A stretch of 29,364 bases of DNA, from positions 1-29,364 of the forward strand of contig FR878790.1 of the NCBI GenBank assembly GCA_000434395.1, in the 5' to 3' direction. The notes beneath the pieces are model-generated. The model worked only from the letters and a program-made list of their open reading frames with translations, made no database searches and was not told the DNA's origin. Both the position numbers and the translations under genes were made by a program. Positions 1 through 8,538 of this stretch are shown in pieces; within the stretch, counting starts at the first letter, position 1, and the number at the start of each line of letters is the position of its first letter. This stretch comes from Clostridium sp. CAG:568. Lineage in GTDB: Bacteria > Bacillota_I > Bacilli_A > RFN20 > CAG-288.

Positions 1-1
1 T

Positions 2-49
2 ATCCTAGCTAAGCATAAGAAAAAGAGAGCAAAAGAAAAATATATTTAA
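2..49 (+). CDS. 3' end of a gene cut by the window start
   Basis: An open frame enters from the left edge and stops at TAA 47-49. The 15 visible residues (ILAKHKKKRAKEKYI) form a lysine/arginine-rich tail such as often ends a polytopic membrane protein. It converges on the histidine kinase gene, whose stop is at 88. Too little is present to name a family, and the frame could be open by chance. Confidence 0.3.
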   Translation: MLAKHKKKRAKEKYI

Positions 50-87
50 TAACTTTCTTAAAATAATAAATTTATGTTCTTCTAACC

Positions 88-1458
88 TTATGCCTTTATC
101 TCATTATTTAATAGCATTGAATTAACTTTCTCTTCATTCAAAGGAAAAGTGATATCGATAGAAAACATATTATTACCTGTATTAACCAGCATTTCACCAT
201 TATATGATTCACATATCATCTTCATGGATTTAAGTCCATAGCCATGAATTGTCTTATCGTTTTTAGTAGTCGATGGTAAACCATCGGCTATTTTTAGTGT
301 TCCTTCAAAGTAATTCTCTATGTGAATTATAAAAAGACCTTTATCGCAAAAAGAAGATATCCTAATGAATCTTCTGTCTTCTTTAACATCTTTTGTTAGA
401 TATTCGATAGCATTATCTAATGCATTTCCAAAGATAGAATAGATATCACTTTCTTCCATAAATAAAAGTTTACTTCCATCTATCATATAAGTCAGATTTA
501 TATTCTTTTGTTTACATATCAATGATTTCTCTGTAAGAACTACATCTAATGGTGAGCACCCTGTTTTGATGACACTATCATAAATCGAAATAGAATCTTC
601 TATCTGTTTTATATAATGAGGATCGATGACTTGGTTGGTTCCTATCTTTCTTATTTGATGTTTTAAATCATGGCATTTGGAATTGATGATATCTATATTT
701 TCCTTAGACATTTGATAATGCTCTCTATCTTCTTTCCACATATGCTTTATAACATTCTTATCATGTTCCATTTTCTTTGTGTCTTTTAATTGGAAATAAA
801 AAAGTAATGATATAAATGAACTAGAGAAAGAATATAGTAAAGAAATGATGATGAATATTTTATTTTGTTTTACATCATATGTTCTTACAACAAATGAATT
901 CAATATGATTGCACTGAACATGAAGATAGTGCAAAGAACAAATGTCCACATCTTACTTATATAGAAATCATTTCCTTGTATCCTCGTACAAAAGACTAAA
1001 TAAACTATAAGATAAATAGCTATATAAGAATCTAAATAAACAACCCAAGACATTATATTCATCATCTTGACTGGCTCACTACCATATCCATTCGATAAAG
1101 CGCTAGTATCTATATTCCCTATTATAAGAATAAAGTTATCTAAAGCATATGACATATGCTGAGTCAAATATCCAGCCGAAGAAAAGAAAAAGATTTTAAA
1201 TAACGATATATCAAAGCAAAAATAATGAACGATGATCGTAAACGAAAACATTAGTACAAACATTATTATCATCCACCATGATGAATAACTTACAACAGGC
1301 AAGGCCAAAGAAAATCCTAAGCAAAGAATTATTCCGACGGACACTCTGATCCAAAAATGATTTCTTTTATCAGCTCTAGCTAAAAACATGTACTGAGCTA
1401 TCAATAGCTCGCACATGAATTGTAACTTATAAAAGAATAGACCTGTCAATTCATACAT
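88..1458 (-). CDS. AgrC-like sensor histidine kinase (GHKL domain)
   Basis: Membrane sensor kinase of about 456 aa, the likely partner of the LytTR regulator upstream. The N-terminal ~225 residues hold about six hydrophobic membrane segments. The cytoplasmic half has the phospho-acceptor box CHDLKHQ (His near residue 263), the ATP-binding N box GNALDNAIEY (Asn near 346) and a G box, HGYGLKSMK (near 406). This HPK10/AgrC architecture belongs to peptide-sensing kinases that autophosphorylate and pass phosphate to LytTR regulators. I chose ATG 1458, two bases past the regulator's TGA, because GGTGA lies six bases before it; a TTG at 1464 would overlap that stop. No agrB-like processing gene or clear agrD-like peptide gene is in the window, so the signal is unknown. 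Confidence 0.9.
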   Translation of the reverse strand: MYELTGLFFYKLQFMCELLIAQYMFLARADKRNHFWIRVSVGIILCLGFSLALPVVSYSSWWMIIMFVLMFSFTIIVHYFCFDISLFKIFFFSSAGYLTQHMSYALDNFILIIGNIDTSALSNGYGSEPVKMMNIMSWVVYLDSYIAIYLIVYLVFCTRIQGNDFYISKMWTFVLCTIFMFSAIILNSFVVRTYDVKQNKIFIIISLLYSFSSSFISLLFYFQLKDTKKMEHDKNVIKHMWKEDREHYQMSKENIDIINSKCHDLKHQIRKIGTNQVIDPHYIKQIEDSISIYDSVIKTGCSPLDVVLTEKSLICKQKNINLTYMIDGSKLLFMEESDIYSIFGNALDNAIEYLTKDVKEDRRFIRISSFCDKGLFIIHIENYFEGTLKIADGLPSTTKNDKTIHGYGLKSMKMICESYNGEMLVNTGNNMFSIDITFPLNEEKVNSMLLNNEIKA

Positions 1459-1460
1459 AA

Positions 1461-2183
1461 TCAATCACCGGTAGTAAAAGAAACAAAAGTACTGTAGAAC
1501 TCCTTCTTTTCTTTTCTCGATAAGAAAAGATGCTTGGAATTTTTCAGTGTTATATCGAATCCATCTATCAATAGAACTGATCTCAAATTAACAATTTGAG
1601 AATTGTTAACTTTAGCAAATCCTAAATCTTTAACTTGCTTATATACATTGGATAAACTATCCCAAGTATTTATCTCCTCTCCTTCCTGAGTATAAAAAAT
1701 AAGGCTATGATTTATAACTTCAGCATAAACTATAGAAAGAGCGTCTATCTTTACAGTCTTTCTACCAGATTTGATGATTAAATCAGTCTTTCTATCAAAG
1801 CTATTTTTATTCAATGCCCTAGTTAGCATTGTTGAGAATTCGTAATAGCTAACAGGCTTAGGAACAAAGTCAAAAGCATTTACTGAATATCCTTTTATCG
1901 CCATTTGAGCTAGATTAGTTATGAATATAATCAAAACCTTGCTATCCACTTCTCTTATCTTTTTAGCTGTTTCTAAACCATCCATTTGTGGCATATCTAT
2001 ATCCATAAATACAATATCAAAATTAGATTTATACTTATCTACGAATAGTATTCCTGATTGAAAATACGTGATATTAAAGTCATAATCAGATGAATCTATC
2101 TGATACTTCCTTATATAAGACTCTAATACATTCTTATCTTCTTCTTGATTTTCTACTATAGCTATACTTATAACTTTCTTCAT
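1461..2183 (-). CDS. LytTR-family response regulator (AgrA-like)
   Basis: DNA-binding response regulator of 240 aa. The receiver domain (about residues 4-122) has acidic Glu11, phospho-acceptor Asp61 in FMDIDMPQMDG, Thr89 and Lys109 in FVPKP, the expected active-site set. The LytTR domain spans about 134-235, with the typical KVNNSQIVNL stretch. It is the first gene of a two-gene minus-strand operon and the kinase follows two bases after its stop. There is no Shine-Dalgarno sequence before ATG 2183. Instead a consensus-like promoter places the transcript start almost on the ATG. Members of this family usually bind paired direct repeats upstream of target genes; I could not identify such repeats here. 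Confidence 0.92.
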   Translation of the reverse strand: MKKVISIAIVENQEEDKNVLESYIRKYQIDSSDYDFNITYFQSGILFVDKYKSNFDIVFMDIDMPQMDGLETAKKIREVDSKVLIIFITNLAQMAIKGYSVNAFDFVPKPVSYYEFSTMLTRALNKNSFDRKTDLIIKSGRKTVKIDALSIVYAEVINHSLIFYTQEGEEINTWDSLSNVYKQVKDLGFAKVNNSQIVNLRSVLLIDGFDITLKNSKHLFLSRKEKKEFYSTFVSFTTGD

Positions 2184-2189
2184 ACATTT

Positions 2190-2218
2190 AATATAACTTG
2201 CAAACGATTACTTTTCAA
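2190..2218 (-). promoter_or_regulatory. Promoter of the regulator-kinase operon
   Basis: Read on the minus strand: -35 TTGAAA (2218-2213), a 17-base spacer, and -10 TATATT (2195-2190). Six bases separate the -10 box from the ATG at 2183, so the expected start of transcription coincides with the start codon. With no ribosome-binding site present, this predicts a leaderless mRNA. Confidence 0.6.
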
Positions 2219-2516
2219 GTTTTAGCTACTTATATGCAAATAAGCAAATAAGGAAAAATTCTTACACACAATGATAATATATCAAATAACTAATTATTAT
2301 TTATATCACTATCATTTTTAAAAGTACTTAGATTTGAATAGGAAAATACCTTGTTTATATTTGCTCATATATAAATCGACATATAAAAAGAATAATGTCG
2401 CTCATATTTTTTACTCAAACATTACAATCTAATTTTTGAAAAAAGGAAAAATGAAAAAAATAATTATGTATACACTTACGCTTACTATTAGCTAAAAAAC
2501 AATTTTCTTGGTATAA

Positions 2517-2529
2517 CTCACATTGTGAG
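2517..2529. promoter_or_regulatory. Candidate MarR operator, upstream copy
   Basis: Perfect inverted repeat CTCACA-T-TGTGAG just upstream of the -35 box of the marR-ABC promoter. A version matching at 11 of 13 positions lies at 2587-2599, 70 bases downstream, about seven helical turns away. Placement and symmetry fit a dimeric winged-helix regulator; binding by the adjacent MarR protein is inference. Confidence 0.5.
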
Positions 2530-2537
2530 ATAAGCTA

Positions 2538-2565
2538 TTTACATTTGTTTTCACATCTATATAAT
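2538..2565 (+). promoter_or_regulatory. Promoter of the marR-ABC exporter operon
   Basis: -35 TTTACA (2538-2543), a 16-base spacer and a perfect -10 TATAAT (2560-2565). Transcription should start near 2572, inside the palindrome at 2572-2591. That gives a leader of about 34 bases containing GAGG (2597-2600), five bases before the marR ATG. Confidence 0.7.
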
Positions 2566-2571
2566 TCAACA

Positions 2572-2599
2572 ATGAGATTTCTAAATCTCATAGTGTGAG
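2572..2599. promoter_or_regulatory. Operator-like palindrome over the transcription start
   Basis: Perfect 9-base arms ATGAGATTT (2572-2580) and AAATCTCAT (2583-2591) separated by CT, followed by a degenerate copy of the upstream operator, CTCATAGTGTGAG (2587-2599). It covers the predicted start site, so an occupant would block initiation or escape. This is the classical arrangement for an autorepressing MarR protein. In RNA the same arms could form a hairpin just before the ribosome-binding site. Confidence 0.55.
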
Positions 2600-2605
2600 G
2601 CAAAA

Positions 2606-3064
2606 ATGTGTAGAAAGAGTGATGAGTATTACACCAAGTTATTTGCTGATGTTACCTGTGTGTTTTGGGAACACCAGCCAAGGCCATTCGGCAACGGATC
2701 ATTTGGTAGAGGTGAACCAAAGATAGTCCTTTATCTAAACAATCACCCCGAAGGTGCTAATCCCGGTACCTTATCCGAATATTTAAATGTCGGAACAGGA
2801 AGAATAGGCAACGCTCTAAAAGACCTTGAAGAAAAAGGTCTTATAGAACGAAGCAAAGAAAGCAAAGATAAAAGAAAGACTGTAGTCGTTCTTACTGAAA
2901 AAGGCAAGGAAAAAGCTGCAGGATTTAAGGCATTCTTCACTTTGAAGATAAGACAAATGGTCGATGCTTTAGGTGGAGATGACTTCGAGTTGATGTGTAA
3001 TTTAATTAAAAAGGCATTTATTGCCACAGTTTCGGAGGTAGATAAGAATGCTGAAATTGTATAA
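2606..3064 (+). CDS. MarR-family transcriptional regulator
   Basis: Winged-helix regulator of 152 aa, the usual MarR length. The helix-turn-helix lies about residues 53-75 (GTLSEYLNVGTGRIGNALKD) and the wing about 80-98 (DKRKTVVVLTEKG). Dimerisation helices flank these at both ends. It is first in an operon whose next gene, an ABC exporter subunit, starts 17 bases before this stop, so they are translationally coupled. With palindromes around the promoter, the natural reading is a ligand-responsive autorepressor of the exporter. The inducing compound cannot be read from the sequence. Confidence 0.9.
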   Translation: MCRKSDEYYTKLFADVTCVFWEHQPRPFGNGSFGRGEPKIVLYLNNHPEGANPGTLSEYLNVGTGRIGNALKDLEEKGLIERSKESKDKRKTVVVLTEKGKEKAAGFKAFFTLKIRQMVDALGGDDFELMCNLIKKAFIATVSEVDKNAEIV

Positions 3065-4934
3065 GAAATTTAGACCTATAGATTGGGTACAAACATTCCT
3101 AATCATCGGTCTGACAATAGTACAAGTATGGTGTACTATGTTATTAGTCGATTATGTTCAAGATATTACTAAATCTATCATCTATTTGAATTATCAAAAT
3201 CAAATATCCTCTATACTTCCTTCTGGAATGAGTATAGGAGATATATCATTTGCACAGATACTTCAAATGATGACACAAAACCCAGGAAGTATGGATTCTT
3301 CAAAGCTAACTGCTGAAATGTGGTCAGCAATCCAGACTGCTACTACAGGTGATATCTGGTTCAATGGTGGAATGATGGTTTTAGTAGCTACTGGTACAGC
3401 TGGATGTCAATTTGTCATCGCTGTTTTAGCAGCCTATATATCATCCAATTTTGCAACCACACTTCGTACAGAAGTGAATACAAAGATTTCTAACTTCTCT
3501 TTGGCTGAAATCAACAAATTCTCAACGGCTTCATTAGTCACACGTGCTACCAACGATGTACAACAAGTTCAAATGGCAAACCTCTTGGTAATGCGTATGG
3601 TCTTTGCTGCACCAGTAACTGCAATTTGGGCAATTTGTAAAGTCCAAGCTTCAAGCTGGCAATTGACTATAGCTGCTGCTGTTGGAATTGTCTTCTTGGT
3701 CATTTGCATAATCATATTGATGGCATTTGTTATGCCTAAATTTAAAATAATGCAAAAGTTCATCGATAAAGTTAATGCAGTCACCGGTGAGAACTTAACT
3801 GGTATACGTGTTGTTCGTGCTTACAATGCTGAAGATTATCAAGAAAGCAAGTTTGAAAAAGCAAATAAAGATTTAACTAAAACTCAACTCTTTACTGGAC
3901 GTATGCTAGGTTTGATGTCACCTATCATGACCTTAGTCATGAATGGTTTAACATTAGCAGTTTATTGGATCGGTGCTGGATTGATTGCTGGCAATGAAAT
4001 CGACTATGCAACTGTCCAAGCATTCACTATGTTGTGCACACAAATAGTTATGGCCTTCTTGATGCTCATGATGATGTTCATCTTGCTTCCTAGAGCAAAT
4101 GTCTGTGCAAAGAGAATCCAAGAAGTTATAGATACTGAAGTATCAGTCAAAGATCCTGAAGTTGAAAAACCTTTGGTAAAAGGCGAAGAAGGTACTATCA
4201 CCTTTGATCATGTTTCATTCGCTTATCCTGATGCCGAAGCTGATATTCTCCAAGACATCTCTTTCACTGCAAAGAAAGGTCAAACTATAGCCTTCATAGG
4301 ATCTACAGGATCTGGTAAATCCACGTTGATAAATTTGGTAACTCGTTTCTACGATGTAACTAAAGGATCAATCACCATCGATGGTGTAGATGTCAGAAAC
4401 ATGAAGCAATCCACATTGAGAGGATTGGTCGGATTTGTTCCTCAAAAAGGGTTGTTGTTCTCCGGAACAATAAAGAGCAACATCAAGTTTGGTAATTCAA
4501 ATGCATCAGATAAAGATGTCGAACAAGCCTGCAAGATAGCTTGTGCTGACGAATTCATATCAAAGATGGAAAAAGGATACGATTCGCCTATCACTCGTGG
4601 TGGAACAAATGTCTCAGGTGGTCAAAGACAAAGACTTTGTATCGCTAGAGCTATTGCTACAAAACCTGAATTTCTCGTCTTCGATGACTCTTTCTCAGCC
4701 TTGGATTTCAAGACAGATAAGCAAGTCAGAGAGAACCTGGCTAAGTCTCAAAAAGATGTTACTAAATTGATAGTTGCTCAACGTATCGGAACCATTATGG
4801 ATGCCGATACAATCATCGTATTAAGCGAAGGTAAAGTTGTAGGTGAAGGAACTCATAAAGAGTTACTTCAAAACTGTCCAATCTATCGTGAGATAGCTTT
4901 GTCTCAGCTTTCAGAGGAGGAACTTGGATTATGA
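3048..4934 (+). CDS. ABC exporter half-transporter, degenerate-site subunit
   Basis: Fused permease-ATPase of 628 aa (type IV, multidrug/lipid exporter family). Six membrane segments occupy the first ~350 residues, with an unusually long outside loop of about 70 residues between segments 1 and 2. The ATPase has Walker A GSTGSGKST (418-426), signature VSGGQRQR (522-529) and Walker B ending Asp546. The catalytic Glu position is Asp547 (FDDSFSALD) and the switch His is Gln578 (IVAQRIGTI). These substitutions mark the non-hydrolysing site of heterodimeric exporters such as TM287/288, BmrCD and LmrCD. GGAGGT (3034-3039) lies eight bases before the ATG. The gene overlaps the next by ATGA. Likely role: efflux of a toxic or signalling compound together with the next protein. 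Confidence 0.92.
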   Translation: MLKLYKKFRPIDWVQTFLIIGLTIVQVWCTMLLVDYVQDITKSIIYLNYQNQISSILPSGMSIGDISFAQILQMMTQNPGSMDSSKLTAEMWSAIQTATTGDIWFNGGMMVLVATGTAGCQFVIAVLAAYISSNFATTLRTEVNTKISNFSLAEINKFSTASLVTRATNDVQQVQMANLLVMRMVFAAPVTAIWAICKVQASSWQLTIAAAVGIVFLVICIIILMAFVMPKFKIMQKFIDKVNAVTGENLTGIRVVRAYNAEDYQESKFEKANKDLTKTQLFTGRMLGLMSPIMTLVMNGLTLAVYWIGAGLIAGNEIDYATVQAFTMLCTQIVMAFLMLMMMFILLPRANVCAKRIQEVIDTEVSVKDPEVEKPLVKGEEGTITFDHVSFAYPDAEADILQDISFTAKKGQTIAFIGSTGSGKSTLINLVTRFYDVTKGSITIDGVDVRNMKQSTLRGLVGFVPQKGLLFSGTIKSNIKFGNSNASDKDVEQACKIACADEFISKMEKGYDSPITRGGTNVSGGQRQRLCIARAIATKPEFLVFDDSFSALDFKTDKQVRENLAKSQKDVTKLIVAQRIGTIMDADTIIVLSEGKVVGEGTHKELLQNCPIYREIALSQLSEEELGL

Positions 4935-6823
4935 ATCGCGAAGAAAGAAAAGCAATAAATAATACAAGAAAGCAGCAAAAAGCTGATAAGAAGATGACAA
5001 AAGAAAAGATGAAGTCAACTATCAAAGGTATTATGAGCAATGGTTCAAAATATATGCCTTGGATTGTTGTGGCTCTCATTTGTATTATCGGAATGGTCTT
5101 ACTTTCAATCTTTGCTCCTAACATCCTATCCGACTTCACCAACTTGATCACAAATTACTCCAATCCTTCAAAGACAACAATAGAAGGATTCAATGGAGTA
5201 ATAATCAACGCTGGAGATTCTAAAGCTTTCATGGAAAACGTAGGAATCTATGGTGGAATCTTAATTGGCTTATATGCAGGAAATGCTGTGTTAGGTTATT
5301 GTGCTTCATTCATCATGACTTCTGTCTCTCAATATTATTCTAAAGATTTGAGAACAGCTATGTCTAAGAAGATAAATAGACTTCCTCTTTCTTACTTCGA
5401 TACACGTCAATATGGAGATATCCTCTCAGTAGTAACTAACGATATCGATCAATTAGGTCAGTCTATGCAACAGTCTATCAGTATGATGTTCCAATCAATA
5501 TTTACTTTGATTGGAGCATTAATTGCTATGTTTGTTACTTCATGGCAAATGGCCATAACAGTTCTTTGTACTTTACCTTTGATGATTGCATTCATGGCTT
5601 TTGCTTTGATATTAGCAAATCCTCAATTCATAAGAAGACAAAAGAAGTTAGGTGAAATTGAAGGTGAAGTCGAAGAAACTTACAATGGTCAATTAGTCAT
5701 CAAAGCGTTCAACGCTCAAGATAAGACTAATGCCGCATTCGAAAAGAGCAACCACGAATTGAAAAGAACTATGTTCCTAGCAGAAATTTGTGGTGGTACT
5801 ATGCAGCCTTTCATGTCATTAATTTCATATGTAGCTTATGCTGCTGTGTTTGTTACCGGTGGACTTCTCTTAAATGCTCAAGTTGCCGGATTTACTTACG
5901 GTACAATCACTGCATTCATGATTTATATCAATTTGTTCCAAAGCCCTCTATCTCAAATAGCACAAGCTTTGAATCAAATGCAGATGGGTGTAGCATCTGG
6001 AAACAGAGTATTTGAATTCTTAGGGGCTAAAGAGCAAGAAAATGACTCTAATCTTCCTTCAGTATTTGAAAATAAGAATGGAAAAGAAGTCGTCAAAGGA
6101 GCAGTCGAATTCAATCACGTCAACTTCTCTTACGATGATTCCAGAGTCATCATCCCTGATTTCTCAGCCAGCATAAAGCCTGGAATGAAAGTCGCAATAG
6201 TCGGACCTACAGGTGCAGGAAAGACAACTTTGGTCAACCTCTTAATGAGATTCTATGAAGTCAATGGGGGAAGCATATCTATAGACGGAATTCCTACAAA
6301 AGATATGCAGAGAAAGGAAGTTAGAGATGTCTTTGGAATGGTCTTGCAAGACACTTGGGTTTTTGCAGGAACTCTGCGTGAAAATCTGGTCTACAACACT
6401 CCTAACGTTACTGACGAGCAAATTCAGCAGGCCATTCACGATGCTCACTTGGTCCATTATGTCAGAACCTTGCCAGGAGGACTAGATTACTATATTGAAG
6501 ATGGAAATACGATTTCCGGTGGTCAGCGTCAGTTGATTACAATCGCCAGAGCTATGATTAAGAATGCTCCATTGTTGATCTTGGATGAAGCTACATCAAA
6601 CGTCGATACAAGAACAGAAGAAAAAATTGAAGAATCTATGGATAGATTGACCAAAGGAAGAACATCATTTGTCATCGCACATCGTCTCTCCACAATTAGA
6701 AATGCTGATTTGATTCTCGTTATGAAAGATGGAAATATCATCGAACAAGGAACCCATGATTCTTTGATGAATCAAAATGGATTCTACGCTTCCTTGTACA
6801 ACTCTCAATTCTCGATGGAATAA
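4931..6823 (+). CDS. ABC exporter half-transporter, catalytic subunit
   Basis: Fused permease-ATPase of 630 aa. It begins with a basic cytoplasmic tail of about 40 residues, followed by six membrane segments and an ATPase domain. All catalytic motifs are canonical: Walker A GPTGAGKTT (425-433), signature ISGGQRQL (528-535), Walker B LLILDEATS with Asp552 and Glu553, and switch His584 (VIAHRLST). It therefore supplies the hydrolysing site of a heterodimer with the preceding subunit. The start codon overlaps the upstream stop (ATGA 4931-4934), which favours equal synthesis. A bidirectional terminator follows. Confidence 0.92.
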   Translation: MNREERKAINNTRKQQKADKKMTKEKMKSTIKGIMSNGSKYMPWIVVALICIIGMVLLSIFAPNILSDFTNLITNYSNPSKTTIEGFNGVIINAGDSKAFMENVGIYGGILIGLYAGNAVLGYCASFIMTSVSQYYSKDLRTAMSKKINRLPLSYFDTRQYGDILSVVTNDIDQLGQSMQQSISMMFQSIFTLIGALIAMFVTSWQMAITVLCTLPLMIAFMAFALILANPQFIRRQKKLGEIEGEVEETYNGQLVIKAFNAQDKTNAAFEKSNHELKRTMFLAEICGGTMQPFMSLISYVAYAAVFVTGGLLLNAQVAGFTYGTITAFMIYINLFQSPLSQIAQALNQMQMGVASGNRVFEFLGAKEQENDSNLPSVFENKNGKEVVKGAVEFNHVNFSYDDSRVIIPDFSASIKPGMKVAIVGPTGAGKTTLVNLLMRFYEVNGGSISIDGIPTKDMQRKEVRDVFGMVLQDTWVFAGTLRENLVYNTPNVTDEQIQQAIHDAHLVHYVRTLPGGLDYYIEDGNTISGGQRQLITIARAMIKNAPLLILDEATSNVDTRTEEKIEESMDRLTKGRTSFVIAHRLSTIRNADLILVMKDGNIIEQGTHDSLMNQNGFYASLYNSQFSME

Positions 6824-6845
6824 AGATAAAATAACATTCAAAAAA

Positions 6846-6871
6846 CTCAGTCACATGACTGAGCTTTTTTT
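6846..6871. terminator. Bidirectional intrinsic terminator
   Basis: Perfect 8-base arms CTCAGTCA (6846-6853) and TGACTGAG (6856-6863), followed by a T run on the + strand and preceded by an A run that acts as the T run on the minus strand. It sits between the convergent exporter operon and fruK and overlaps the fruK stop codon. Confidence 0.85.
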
Positions 6872-7784
6872 ATTTCTTGACCTTTTCTATCGCAGCTAGC
6901 ATCTTATCTCTGCTAGCTAAGTTTCTAGCAAAAGCAGTGGCTGATCCTATCGCGACACCATAAGCTAGAGCAACACCATAGTCATGTGTTTCTAAATAGC
7001 CTTTTAAAAATCCAGCAACCATTGAATCACCAGCTCCAACAGTTGATTTAACATGTCCTATAGGAGCAGATCTCTTATAAATATTACCTGCTTCATCGAC
7101 TAATAACGCTCCTTGTTTTCCTAAAGAAACAAGGACATTTTTAGCACCCATATCTTGAAGATGTCTAGCACCAGTAATTATTTCTCCATCAGTAAATAAA
7201 TCATCCACTCCAAGTATCTCGCACATCTCTTCCTTATTCGGCTTTATTAAGAAAGGATGGAATTTCAAAGAGTCTGTCAATAGACTTCCTGTAGAGTCGA
7301 CTACCGTCATAACATCTCTATCCGATATTCTTTCCAATATTTTTTCATAAGTATTACTAGGAAGAGTCGGGGGGATTTGTCCACTCATGACTAAGATATC
7401 ACCACTTTCACTCTGCTCAATCTTTTTAAATAGTTTCTCCAAATCATCATCAGTAGCGTTAGGCCCAGAGCCATTGATTGCAGTCTCAACTTTTCCATCG
7501 ATCTTAACATTGATACGCGTTATTCCAGCGATATGAATAAAATCAGTTTGAAGCCCTTCTTTTGCTAAAAGCTTTTCTACATATTCACCAGTAAACCCAG
7601 ACAAAAAGCCCAAAGCGATAGATGTATATCCTAATCTCTTCAAAATGATGGAAACATTTATTCCTTTTCCACCAGGTGCAAATGATTCCTTAGTAGTTCT
7701 ATTGATAGCACCAATAGTCAATTTATCCTTAACTGTTAAGGAATAATCCAAAGCGGGTGACAAAGTCAAAGTTCTAATTGTCAT
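6870..7784 (-). CDS. fruK: 1-phosphofructokinase (FruK)
   Basis: PfkB/ribokinase-family sugar kinase of 304 aa, which phosphorylates fructose 1-phosphate to fructose 1,6-bisphosphate with ATP. The sugar-binding motif is PGGKGINVS (37-45). KPNKEE (181-186) and the GAGDS anion hole with catalytic Asp253 (250-254) are intact. Length and motifs match FruK; tagatose-6-phosphate kinase is the closest alternative in the family, but the fruR neighbour favours FruK. It overlaps the upstream regulator by 11 bases and ends in the shared terminator. The usual third gene, the fructose PTS permease fruA, does not follow. Confidence 0.88.
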   Translation of the reverse strand: MTIRTLTLSPALDYSLTVKDKLTIGAINRTTKESFAPGGKGINVSIILKRLGYTSIALGFLSGFTGEYVEKLLAKEGLQTDFIHIAGITRINVKIDGKVETAINGSGPNATDDDLEKLFKKIEQSESGDILVMSGQIPPTLPSNTYEKILERISDRDVMTVVDSTGSLLTDSLKFHPFLIKPNKEEMCEILGVDDLFTDGEIITGARHLQDMGAKNVLVSLGKQGALLVDEAGNIYKRSAPIGHVKSTVGAGDSMVAGFLKGYLETHDYGVALAYGVAIGSATAFARNLASRDKMLAAIEKVKK

Positions 7785-8538
7785 TTTGATTTACCTCCAA
7801 AAGAATTAAATCAGTGAATTCTTCTTTAGTATCTATGAAATCAGTGATCACTTTAGCTCCTTTTAAAGGAGCGAAAGTAACTACTGATTTTGTATTAAAC
7901 TTAGATCCATCTATCAAAAATATCGTTTCCTCGGCCATTTGAATAGCTTTCTTCTTAAAATTAGCTTCAGCATAATCAGGAGTCATGAATCCATAGAATT
8001 TATCCACAGCATTAGCTCCCATAAAGGCTTGCTTGAAATGAAATTTTGAAATTTCTTCCTCTGCCATAGGTCCAACTGTAGCATCAGTAGTGATTTTTAA
8101 GGCTCCACCAATTAAATAAGTATTAATTCCTTTCTCTGATACAGTTCTAGCGATAGAAAGAGAATTAGTTACAACGGTAATCCTTAAATCGGTAGGTAAA
8201 TTATTAGCTAATGTCAAAGTGCTAGAACCAGCATCGATATAAATAGTTGAATCAGGCCTGATGAGATTGATTGCTCTCTTAGCTATCAAAAGCTTGTTCT
8301 CGGCGTTCATTCTCTCTCTTACCACAAGTTTTTGATCTGCTAAAAAGAAAGCTGCTGTCTTTATACTAGATGCTCCGCCTCTTTCTCTTACCAATAGACC
8401 TTCTTTATCCATCTCTACGATGTCACGTCTTACCGTAGATTCAGACATATCCAAATCTTTTGCTATTTCTTCTAAGGAAACATAACCTTTGGATTTAATT
8501 AAGGCCAAAAGTCTATTCTTTCTCTCTTTTTTAGTCAT
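7774..8538 (-). CDS. fruR: DeoR-family regulator of fructose metabolism (FruR)
   Basis: Regulator of 254 aa with an N-terminal winged helix-turn-helix (SLEEIAKDLDMSESTVRRDI, about residues 20-39, then the wing with ERGGA) and a C-terminal DeoR sensor domain resembling ribose-5-phosphate isomerase folds (about 75-235). This family senses phosphorylated sugars. The overlap with fruK implies that it controls its own operon in response to fructose 1-phosphate or a related metabolite. A GGAGA lies 12 bases before the ATG, a rather long spacing. The upstream region is extremely AT-rich and I could not fix its promoter. Confidence 0.85.
   Translation of the reverse strand: MTKKERKNRLLALIKSKGYVSLEEIAKDLDMSESTVRRDIVEMDKEGLLVRERGGASSIKTAAFFLADQKLVVRERMNAENKLLIAKRAINLIRPDSTIYIDAGSSTLTLANNLPTDLRITVVTNSLSIARTVSEKGINTYLIGGALKITTDATVGPMAEEEISKFHFKQAFMGANAVDKFYGFMTPDYAEANFKKKAIQMAEETIFLIDGSKFNTKSVVTFAPLKGAKVITDFIDTKEEFTDLILLEVNQNDN

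Noticed and set aside
2743..3027. Minus-strand open frame opposite marR
   Set aside because: It is the antisense shadow of a clear MarR gene, with low-complexity Ser/Leu/Phe content and no ribosome site.
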